Assembly: GCA_018821785.1 (NCBI GenBank)
Contig: JAHJLI010000043.1
Span: forward strand, 1 to 64,000
Reading direction: 5' to 3'
Origin: Pseudomonadota bacterium
GTDB taxonomy: Bacteria > Desulfobacterota > Desulfobulbia > Desulfobulbales > Desulfocapsaceae
DNA length: 64,000 nucleotides
Numbering within the stretch: position 1 is the stretch's first letter; the number at the start of each line of letters is the position of its first letter. Below the pieces are notes generated by a model that did not search any database, was not told the DNA's origin, and saw only the letters and a list, made by a program, of their open reading frames with translations. This document shows, piece by piece, positions 18,001-24,369 of this stretch. Made by a program: the position numbers and the translations under genes.

Positions 18001-18274
18001 TCTATCTTCGCGTATTGGTACAGGGCCGCTAGAACGTGCTATTTTACTAGGAGAATCCGGACGTTTGAGAGCTCTTATAATGGATGCATTTGGACGGGAA
18101 TATCGTGAAATCGCGAGAAATTTTCTGGATAGAATGCAACGCCTGAGCAGAGATAACCCTGACCTTGATGAGGTAGACAGTTTGCGAGGTATTATTGTTG
18201 GATACATGCAGCGGAACCCTGAGTCCGGTTCTCCAGAGTGGAATCGTTTGTCTCTTTTTGAGTTGATAGAATAA
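15074..18274 (+). CDS. DUF4157 protein 2 with pre-toxin-like and gluzincin metallopeptidase C-terminus, candidate effector
   Basis: A 1066-residue multidomain protein. DUF4157 lies at about 125-205 with HELTH at 195-199. A Pro/Glu-rich linker spans about 340-450, followed by beta-rich repeats at about 450-670. A hydrophobic, Gly-rich segment from residue 690 (MDMLIGMIPIVGD, later IGIGVLIPFVGA) resembles pre-toxin TG-type domains of polymorphic toxins. After a Gly-rich hinge, the last ~190 residues carry HEIIH at 917-921 and FEGITE with Glu941 and Glu945, a gluzincin-type zinc site. A delivered protease is the best reading. The ATG at 15074 has GGAAGA before it; a TTG at 15056 is less likely. 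GC content is low (21-24 of 60 in sampled lines). Confidence 0.87.
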   Translation: MLTRKKDKAPAREKSSNVDRQRPGLFETRQYLKAFRKAPAQSNMSFLQKISEGGLPPDPWALGSENAKPNISQPNDTAEREATQVAQQIMSIPEPAKLNDTHLSSNYRKIYPQSTSKPIKHSVSGHGQSLDTTTLEYFGERFGHQFNPVRLHTDSLAVETAKLFDAKAFTIGNNIVFNSGQLSPNSSVGKQLLAHELTHVVQQDHSVHHPFINRASGTQKKKCIMRTAAGRVIGQHSGLLGLDERGLGYDLRARIQRDNYSNSSIQLAFNVFVELSGDDRNQIAFYLINNSITEFRRSVATSGDLGRRLLRWVRDLLREGSRIVYLTEGDYNYHARLVSEALTWAESREEQPATPIAPPLVSNVPSDPAPIEVQAEPNARVLPEVPETQLERAHQVVRPPRHIEEPYVPSPIADPEEYLAPRPPIIDVEEEDEESHIRSVPLIEESFRAEIGHNRSILSYGARRIELAVNRQQVTIAQPFVYQFLPPVHGRSYPIIRLVISPGVRATLQGFPSSYILDENTPGVEIYRVQNPDLVPHQGETIHPSQFVGLDEIGSMDSFPPNNTTVRRRPDGADITHQPTDICIAITAPPRLMGVRFAYEVIPPNFTEHRYWTQITVVATPPTTIRIRGTQLGEYRTDPQIRLYEAPLLTNVPAQGESLSQPRSIWRPWPIRREDVDPEPLSQIAATSGMDMLIGMIPIVGDLVDIAELTYGLFTGQDRWGRPLTALDLALIGIGVLIPFVGASVIRGGATAVRRAGELAELAENVGRNSDEVAELIQRAGRLTDSEQGQVAQWIAGIRRGQDIPESELSEAQRILGRVDEAMSNPGGAGGSTHRGGGDPPATPRASSFIEEEAIELARRHDLGDDAGTLRRVRHARDQVEWEDLCFDYEVSPNRSWFARGDTILLRPDAQLPTFVHEIIHAICRSHNPHAELELGSFLFEGITEAIARSRVGAHGTDFAVNVRRGYEPHVSFAERLSSRIGTGPLERAILLGESGRLRALIMDAFGREYREIARNFLDRMQRLSRDNPDLDEVDSLRGIIVGYMQRNPESGSPEWNRLSLFELIE

Positions 18275-18288
18275 ATATAGGATAACCT

Positions 18289-18960
18289 ATGCCATTTCTC
18301 ATGCGAGGCGCACTCATCGAATACGGCAGCGACTTTCTCGGACCGATCCCCAATGTGGTGATCTTTCAGTTCAACCCGGAGAGTCTGCAGCGGCAGATCG
18401 AGATCCCTTCCCGTTCAACCGGCGCAGCAAGTCGCGAAACGGATCAGGCAGGTGATCCGCCGGTGGAGAATATCAGTCTGACCGCCTACTTTAGCGCTGC
18501 CGACCGGCTGAAGGAGAACTTCGGCCTGGCGCGGGCCTTTGGTATCGGCACACAGCTGGCGGCCCTGGAGAAGATGGTGCAGCCGCCGGGCCGGGTCGGC
18601 AGGTTCCTTCAGGCTGCGGTAGATGCTATCGGTGACGCCATTGCCAGCCATCGTGGCAATGCGCCGGCCCAGGGGATCCCGCGGGAGAATTACCCGCGCA
18701 TTCTCTTTATCTGGGGCCTGACCAGGGTCTTGCCGGTGGCCATTACCGGCATGAGCATCACTGAGCAGGAATACGATCATATGCTCAACCCCATTCGAGC
18801 CGAAGTCAGCCTGGACCTGTCGGTGATAACCGTTGGCCACTGTTCCAATGATATCGTGGCCCAGGGGGCGGTGGAATACACCAATCTGGCCAAGGACCTG
18901 CAAGCCTCGGCCAACCTGGGAGAGACCGGCACACAGATCTATGAGATTTTCAAATTTTAG
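18289..18960 (+). CDS. eCIS tube adaptor / baseplate tube protein (Afp7 N-terminal-like)
   Basis: A 223-residue protein of the CIS tube (Afp7/Pvc7 N-terminal) type. The opening MRGALIEYGSDFLGPIPNVVIFQFNPESLQRQIE is the conserved signature, including FQFNPESL, and the centre has LFIWGLTRVLPV. It links the spike complex to the first tube ring in the baseplate. In Afp7 the same chain ends in a LysM domain; here the LysM is encoded separately 11 bases downstream, so the two genes together equal one Afp7. GC content returns sharply to high values here (44 of 60 at 18541-18600). Confidence 0.9.
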   Translation: MPFLMRGALIEYGSDFLGPIPNVVIFQFNPESLQRQIEIPSRSTGAASRETDQAGDPPVENISLTAYFSAADRLKENFGLARAFGIGTQLAALEKMVQPPGRVGRFLQAAVDAIGDAIASHRGNAPAQGIPRENYPRILFIWGLTRVLPVAITGMSITEQEYDHMLNPIRAEVSLDLSVITVGHCSNDIVAQGAVEYTNLAKDLQASANLGETGTQIYEIFKF

Positions 18961-18971
18961 GAGGAGCTTGC

Positions 18972-19241
18972 ATGTTTCATGAATCCTCGCGCTATTACAA
19001 GGCACCAACCGTCAAAGCAAAGACCGACGACGGCAGCGAAGTCGACATCGTCAAATTTCGACGACTGCCCAAGGCCAGCGGCGAAACAACCGTGGTCCAG
19101 GGTAACAGCCGTCTGGATGTCATGGCCCATCAGCATTATGGGGATGGCACACGCTTCTGGCGGATTGGTGATGCCAATACCGAACTGAAGGCCACTGATC
19201 TGGTCTCTGAGGTCGGTCGAATCATCGAGGTACCAGAATAA
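18972..19241 (+). CDS. LysM-domain baseplate protein
   Basis: An 89-residue protein. The C-terminal half is a LysM fold (VVQGNSRLDVMAHQHYGDGTRFWRIGDAN, ending GRIIEVPE). The N-terminal 40 residues include TDDGSEVDIVKFRRLP. It resembles the T4 gp53/Afp7 C-terminal LysM that clamps the baseplate rather than a secreted peptidoglycan hydrolase: there is no signal peptide and it sits between tube adaptor and spike genes. The ribosome site AGGAGG overlaps the end of the previous gene. It overlaps the next gene by one base. Confidence 0.87.
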   Translation: MFHESSRYYKAPTVKAKTDDGSEVDIVKFRRLPKASGETTVVQGNSRLDVMAHQHYGDGTRFWRIGDANTELKATDLVSEVGRIIEVPE

Positions 19242-20380
19242 TGAGACGCGATACACGATTCCGGCTCTATTTCAATAACGAACCGGCGACGCGCGACCAA
19301 TTGGAACAGGTGGATACCATCACCGTGGAGCAAGAGATAGGCATGGCCTGGGAGGCACAGCTTACTATCCCTATCTGTGTTGACAGGCGTGGCTATTGGC
19401 GGCATACCGACGAGCCCTTCATGCAACCTTTCGGACGGGTGCGGGTGGAAATCGCCGTGCGGGGAGACCGCTTCGTGCCGCTGATCGACGGGCCCATAGT
19501 CAACCTGACCAGCCAGATGCACTTCGAGGCAGGTCGCAGCACGGTTACCGTAACTGTCCGTGACGACAGTGTCTATTTGAACAAAGATGAACAGCATTTC
19601 ACTTTCGATCCAGAGAGTGACTATCAGATCATTACAACCATTCTGACAAAGCCTGAACAGATCGAGAGAGCTGAAATCGATCCTGCTGTCGATCAAACCA
19701 ATCAAGACGGCACACCTTTTCGGGCGAACGGCACCGCCATGGATGTACTCACCAACTTGGCTAAAAACTATGACGCCTATATTTACATTTTACCGGGTGA
19801 ACAACCGGGTCGAAGTATTGGCTATTGCAAGACCCTGCCCGATTTTTACACTCAGGACGTTGAACCTTTGCCCACTATGATGCTCCTTGGGCCTGAAGCC
19901 AATATCCTGGAGTTGAACGAGCAGCAGGATTTTCAGCAGCCAGGAGAGTATTCCGGATCAACACTGCGGATTTCCGACAAGAGGGTTTTGCCCAGTTCCG
20001 CCAGTTATCGCGACCGTTCACCGATGGGCGACCTAGGGGCCTTGCCGGAGGGACAGGTATCCGCCGTGCGCCTGCTGCGCCCCAATCCCTTTGAAGACCG
20101 TAACAGGGCACGTTCGACCGCAGCTCGGGCGAGTCGGTCCAGTTTTGCCTTTCTTGCCAGAGGCTCGGTGATTGCCGGATGCTATCCGGACATTCTGCAA
20201 CCGTATCGTGTAGTAGCTGTGAAAGCTGGCGGGACTCCGCTGAGCGGGGACTATATCGTAAAGCAGGTGACGCATACCCTCGGTCGATCTTCCTACGAAC
20301 AGTCCTTTACCCTGATGCGTAACGCCGAAACAGAGACCCGCACCGAACTGCGGGCCCACCCAGCGGAGAATATATCCTGA
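19241..20380 (+). CDS. eCIS spike hub protein (phage late-control gpD / gp27-like)
   Basis: A 379-residue protein of the gpD/gp27/VgrG N-terminal type, which forms the trimeric-to-hexameric hub carrying the spike. Features include RLYFNNEPATRDQLEQVDTITVEQ, the REDDSVYLN-like strand, and a central TAMDVLTNLAKNYDAYIYI block typical of gpD proteins. The C-terminal part has GCYPDILQPYRVVAVKAGG and DYIVKQVTHTLG. It overlaps the following gpV-like gene by one base. In Afp8/Pvc8 the gp27-like and gp5-like parts are fused; here they are two genes, as in phages and several bacterial eCIS lineages. Confidence 0.9.
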   Translation: MRRDTRFRLYFNNEPATRDQLEQVDTITVEQEIGMAWEAQLTIPICVDRRGYWRHTDEPFMQPFGRVRVEIAVRGDRFVPLIDGPIVNLTSQMHFEAGRSTVTVTVRDDSVYLNKDEQHFTFDPESDYQIITTILTKPEQIERAEIDPAVDQTNQDGTPFRANGTAMDVLTNLAKNYDAYIYILPGEQPGRSIGYCKTLPDFYTQDVEPLPTMMLLGPEANILELNEQQDFQQPGEYSGSTLRISDKRVLPSSASYRDRSPMGDLGALPEGQVSAVRLLRPNPFEDRNRARSTAARASRSSFAFLARGSVIAGCYPDILQPYRVVAVKAGGTPLSGDYIVKQVTHTLGRSSYEQSFTLMRNAETETRTELRAHPAENIS

Positions 20381-20916
20381 TGACCGATCCGAACACCGAA
20401 CGATTACTTGTTGAAGTCGCTGAATATATGCGCCACCGCTATTTCGGCAAATATCGCGGCATTGTGCAAGAGGTGGGTGAGCGGGATAATCTCGGCCGGA
20501 TAAAGGACCAGGTCCCGGAAATCTATGGGGACGCCCAAGGCGCCGTTTCGCCCTGGGCCCTGCCCTGTGTTCCCTTTGCCGGCAGGAATCACGGCCTGGT
20601 CGTGCTGCCCGAGATGGGCGACGGGGTATGGATCGAATTCGAGGCCGGCGATATTGCCAGGCCCATCTGGAGCGGCTGCTGGTGGGCGGACGGCGAGCTG
20701 CCGACACCAGGCGCACCGCAAGTCCGCGCCCTTATCACAACCGCAGGACATAAACTGATTCTGGATGACGAACAGAACCAGGTCAAGCTAGTGCACGCAG
20801 GCGGGGCTGAACTGGCAATGACAAATAACGACATCACCATAAAGATCGGCTCTACCCAGATGGTCATGTCAACAAGCGGTGTCAACATCAACAACGGTGC
20901 CTTTGAGGTACGCTGA
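20380..20916 (+). CDS. eCIS spike protein (baseplate assembly protein V / gp5 OB-fold-like)
   Basis: A 178-residue protein of the gpV/gp5 family. The N-terminal OB-fold is recognised by KYRGIVQEVGERDNLGRIKDQVPEIYGD and by PEMGDGVWIEFEAGDIARPIWSGCWW. The C-terminal segment (TTAGHKLILDDEQNQVKLVHAGG, then TIKIGSTQMVMSTSGVNIN) is the short beta-helical needle. It assembles as a trimer under the hub and carries the PAAR-like tip encoded next. It shares single-base overlaps with both neighbours, so translation is coupled. Confidence 0.92.
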   Translation: MTDPNTERLLVEVAEYMRHRYFGKYRGIVQEVGERDNLGRIKDQVPEIYGDAQGAVSPWALPCVPFAGRNHGLVVLPEMGDGVWIEFEAGDIARPIWSGCWWADGELPTPGAPQVRALITTAGHKLILDDEQNQVKLVHAGGAELAMTNNDITIKIGSTQMVMSTSGVNINNGAFEVR

Positions 20917-21248
20917 TGCCTGGAAAAAATCTCACTACCAGTGCAGTCGTTATCTGTCCCCATGGCGGCCAGGCCCAGCTTATGACCGCCAACACCCAGA
21001 TGACGGCAGATGGTTCGGCAATCCTTCTTGAGACCGATGTGCACCCAGTCGTTGGCTGTCCCTTCAGCGTCGGCAGCAAATATTCCCCCTGTGTTCGCAT
21101 CAGCTGGTCGGCAGGCTCTCAGCGGGTATCGATTAACGGCACCCCTCCTCTCGTTGCCAGCAGCATCGGCCAGTGCTTCAACGCCGAAGGCGCTGTTCAG
21201 GGGGTGGCAACCATTGTCAACACTCAGCAAAGGACTTCAGCACAATGA
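20916..21248 (+). CDS. PAAR-like spike tip protein (Afp10-like)
   Basis: A 110-residue small protein between the spike and gp25 genes, the standard place for the PAAR-like tip. It has four Cys and one conserved His in positions suited to a metal site (VICPHGGQAQL, then HPVVGCPF and SPCVRISW) and a C-terminal NGTPPLVASSIGQCFNA block similar to the PAAR/DUF4280 type. It probably sharpens the spike trimer. No toxin extension is present, so it is structural and not an effector carrier. The assignment rests on motif and position. Confidence 0.8.
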   Translation: MPGKNLTTSAVVICPHGGQAQLMTANTQMTADGSAILLETDVHPVVGCPFSVGSKYSPCVRISWSAGSQRVSINGTPPLVASSIGQCFNAEGAVQGVATIVNTQQRTSAQ

Positions 21249-21625
21249 GCTCTTCTTACGGCAGACATCTCTTATTTCCGTTTCGCATCGGCTCCGATGG
21301 TCGAAGTATGGCGGTCGCCTCCAGGGCGGAACACGTTCGAGACGAGCTGGTCCAATTGATCCTTATCAACCTGGGCGAACGATTATTCATGCCGGAGTTT
21401 GGCGGGAATACCCGGCGACTGGTCTTTGAAAATATCGATGAACCAACCCTGGCCATGACCAAGGCCATGTTGACCGATGCCATCAACCGCTGGTTGGGTA
21501 AGCGCCTGACTCTGGAGTCCCTCTCCGTCGGCGCAAAAGAAGAAACCATTGAAGTTGACATCCGGTATCGAGTGGCGGGAGAAGAGGTGTCCCGGACACT
21601 TACATTCCAGCGAGGCAGGGAATAA
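21245..21625 (+). CDS. Baseplate wedge protein, GPW/gp25 family (Afp9-like)
   Basis: A 126-residue gp25/lysozyme-like wedge protein. Conserved features are the LLFPFRIGSDGRS start, the EHVRDELVQLILINLGERLFMPEFGG core with the Glu-Arg strand, and TLESLSVGAKEETIEVDIRY. It starts at ATG 21245 in an ATGA overlap with the stop of the tip gene; a longer in-frame extension upstream would overlap the tip gene and has no support. gp25 nucleates the sheath on the baseplate. Confidence 0.93.
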   Translation: MSSSYGRHLLFPFRIGSDGRSMAVASRAEHVRDELVQLILINLGERLFMPEFGGNTRRLVFENIDEPTLAMTKAMLTDAINRWLGKRLTLESLSVGAKEETIEVDIRYRVAGEEVSRTLTFQRGRE

Positions 21626-21627
21626 TC

Positions 21628-24369
21628 ATGCGGATCATCAACAAAGAGGCACTCGAAGAGCGGGCCAGGGCCATCTATACCATCCCGACCACTCTGCAAA
21701 CCACTGTGGTCGAGGCACTGTCTGATGCTTGCCGGGAATTGATAGTGGAGTTTTATGATAATGGGGACGGATTTGTACTTAATCGCAGCGTCTATGATAT
21801 TTCCCCACAAAATAAATATCGCCTGCTTCAGTGCCTGACGAGGTTTAATGGCCTGCGCATGGTCCTTGTCGAGATTGTCGACGAGATGGCGTATCTCGAT
21901 CTTCATTTTTACAATCGCAACTTCTTTCAGGAGATCCTCGAGCTTGCCGATACAGCAGCCGACCCGGCGGCGGCCAGGAGGCTTTTCCCCATCTACGGAG
22001 GCAAGCGCGTGCCAGCAGGCAGCGCCAGCGGGCAGGTGCAGGTTGTCGCCATCCGGGATATGGACCCGACAACAGAGGCGAGCCCAGTCCTGCGGCTCAG
22101 CGTTGCGCCCATTGGCGATTACTCAACCTACACCCTGGGCCTTGCCTCATCTGCGGGAACAATAACGCTCGACCCGCTCTTTGCCGAAATCGACTTCAAA
22201 TTCCGCCCCGGCTGCTTCGGCATCGACTGTTCACCCGATTGGGATGCGGCACCACCTGCCCATGACAACCCGAAAATTGATTATCTTGCCAAGGATTACC
22301 ACTCGTTCAAACATACCCTGATAACGGCCCTGAGCCAACGCGTGCCGGGCTGGCAACCCTCCAGCGAGGCCGATCTCGACCAGGTACTACTTGAGCTGTT
22401 CAGTGCCGCAGCCGATGAATTGAGTGATTTCCAAGACCGGGTGATGAATGAAGCCTATCTTACCACCGCCCGCAAAAGGGTCTCCGTGGCCCGTCATGCA
22501 CGGCTGGTGGATTACCACATTCATCAGGGCAACCAGGCGAGCACCTGGCTTGCCATACAGCTCGAAGGGCATTCCAATATCACCTCTGATGCAGCCACAG
22601 TACGAATGCCGAAACCGCCCGCAGAGCCGGACGGCAGACCGGGCAATCTGGTGGTGTGGGCAGGCGGTGCCAGCCTTGCCGAGAGTGGGTCGGTGGTTTT
22701 TATGAGCCGAGGTGAGCAGGAACTGCACCCCCTGTTCAACCAGCTTGGCTTGTACAGCTGGAGCGGGGCCATCCCTTCTCTTATGGCCGGTGCTACTGAA
22801 GCGGATATTGAAGCCCTGAACGAAGACGGGGTGCCATTTACCGATCCTGACGCCGCCGAGCTGATCGAAGGTTTCATTCGTTCGGGCCGGATTCGCCACC
22901 TTCTGATCCAGGAATGGCGAAATCCGTTGACTGGTCAGCAACCCGGCAGAGACCCCCGCAAACGCCAGCTTCTCCGCCTGCTGTCAGGCGATCCGGGTGC
23001 GGAAAAGCGCTACGACCCGGTCAATAACGCCTGGTTCGTACGGGTAAGATGGCAACAGGGAGATGCTCTCAGGTTCAATTACTGTTTTACTATCGACTGC
23101 CCCGATCCTGTCTACACTGCCATCTCTCTCTTTCATGGCAACCTCATCCCTGTTCATCACGGGAGACCTGCCTTAACCATCTTCAAGGCCGCTGAAACGG
23201 AAATGATAGCGGGTATCCATGCGCCGCCTTTTGCTGCTTGCGAAGATCTGTATGCTGTTGTCGATTACAAAAAAACCGACTTTCATAATCGCCAGAATCA
23301 AGGGGCATGGACCCTTTGCAGGTTACCCTTTGGTCCTCTTGCATATACCGAAACCCCGCTGGGTGGTGTGATACCACCCAAATCCACACTCACAGTTGAG
23401 ATAATTACTCCCGGCTCACCTCCGGACCGAAACGCCTGGGATGAAGCGATCACCCTGATTCACAGTGACGAGAGCGTTGAAGGGGGAGATCATTACGCGG
23501 TCGAAACCGATGAAATGGGCCAAAGCATCCTGCGCTTTGGCAATGGCATCAACGGCAGACGTCTGCCCGCTGGTGCGGAGATCCATTGTTTTTACCAGGT
23601 TGGATCGGGAACGGACGGCAATGTTGGCGCCGATACCCTCACCTCCGTTGACGCTTCGCTTTTCCCTGAAATCCGTTCGTGCTGGAACCCCTTTGACGTC
23701 ACCAACGGCCGTTCCCCGGAGCCGGTGGCCGAGATCATCCGCCGAGCGCCGGAAGCCTACCGATATCGACAGCTGCGGGCCATCACCCTGGAGGATTATG
23801 TCAACCGAGCCGAAGAACTTCCCCAGGTCTCAAAGGCTGCAGCAAGATATGCCTGGACCGGCAGCTGGCGAACCGTGCAGATCGCCATCGACCCGGTGGG
23901 CACCACCACCTTGAGCGAGGAACTCCGACAGCAGATTGAGACATATCTCGATGCAGTCAGATTAATCGGCGAAGACCTCGAGATCCGTCCACCTATATTT
24001 GTCCCGCTGGACATCAAGGCAGCCGTTTGCATCCATCCCGACTACTGGATCGAAGACATACGCAGCCTGCTTGAGCAGGCCTTTTGCGAAGGCTATACCG
24101 CCGATGGCCGAAAAGGGTTTTTCCATCCCGACCGCTGGACCTTCGGGCAAAAACTGTACGGCAGCGAAATCACCGGCTGCATCCAGCAAATTGAGGGTGT
24201 GGATCACGTGATTTCACTGACCATGGAGCGCTGGAACCAGCCTACACCAGGTGCGGAAACTGATCAAATCGCCGATGTGCGCGTCAACGAAATTATCCGA
24301 GTACGCAATGACCCTGATCATATGGAGGATGGATTTATGACCTTCAGTTTCAAGGGAGGACGACAATGA
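21628..24369 (+). CDS. Large baseplate protein 1 (gp6/baseplate J-like, Afp11-like)
   Basis: A 913-residue baseplate wedge protein of the J/gp6 class. The first ~190 residues are an extra module. The J-like core begins near NPKIDYLAKDYHSFKHTLITALSQRVPGW and includes QVLLELFSAAADELSDFQDRVMNEAYL. The C-terminal part contains SILRFGNGINGRRLPAGAEI, a repeated feature of this class, and PISLEDYVNRAEELP-like text (AITLEDYVNRAEELP). It begins two bases after the gp25 stop and overlaps the next gene by 4 bases. With the second J-like protein it should form the wedge ring of the baseplate. Confidence 0.88.
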   Translation: MRIINKEALEERARAIYTIPTTLQTTVVEALSDACRELIVEFYDNGDGFVLNRSVYDISPQNKYRLLQCLTRFNGLRMVLVEIVDEMAYLDLHFYNRNFFQEILELADTAADPAAARRLFPIYGGKRVPAGSASGQVQVVAIRDMDPTTEASPVLRLSVAPIGDYSTYTLGLASSAGTITLDPLFAEIDFKFRPGCFGIDCSPDWDAAPPAHDNPKIDYLAKDYHSFKHTLITALSQRVPGWQPSSEADLDQVLLELFSAAADELSDFQDRVMNEAYLTTARKRVSVARHARLVDYHIHQGNQASTWLAIQLEGHSNITSDAATVRMPKPPAEPDGRPGNLVVWAGGASLAESGSVVFMSRGEQELHPLFNQLGLYSWSGAIPSLMAGATEADIEALNEDGVPFTDPDAAELIEGFIRSGRIRHLLIQEWRNPLTGQQPGRDPRKRQLLRLLSGDPGAEKRYDPVNNAWFVRVRWQQGDALRFNYCFTIDCPDPVYTAISLFHGNLIPVHHGRPALTIFKAAETEMIAGIHAPPFAACEDLYAVVDYKKTDFHNRQNQGAWTLCRLPFGPLAYTETPLGGVIPPKSTLTVEIITPGSPPDRNAWDEAITLIHSDESVEGGDHYAVETDEMGQSILRFGNGINGRRLPAGAEIHCFYQVGSGTDGNVGADTLTSVDASLFPEIRSCWNPFDVTNGRSPEPVAEIIRRAPEAYRYRQLRAITLEDYVNRAEELPQVSKAAARYAWTGSWRTVQIAIDPVGTTTLSEELRQQIETYLDAVRLIGEDLEIRPPIFVPLDIKAAVCIHPDYWIEDIRSLLEQAFCEGYTADGRKGFFHPDRWTFGQKLYGSEITGCIQQIEGVDHVISLTMERWNQPTPGAETDQIADVRVNEIIRVRNDPDHMEDGFMTFSFKGGRQ

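Noticed and set aside
18275-18288. A small immunity gene after the effector candidate
   Set aside because: Only 14 bases separate the effector stop from the tube adaptor start; no frame is available.
20033-20716. A 227-codon minus-strand open frame across the hub and spike genes
   Set aside because: Arg/Pro/Ser-rich composition typical of antisense frames in GC-rich DNA; the plus-strand genes are firmly assigned.
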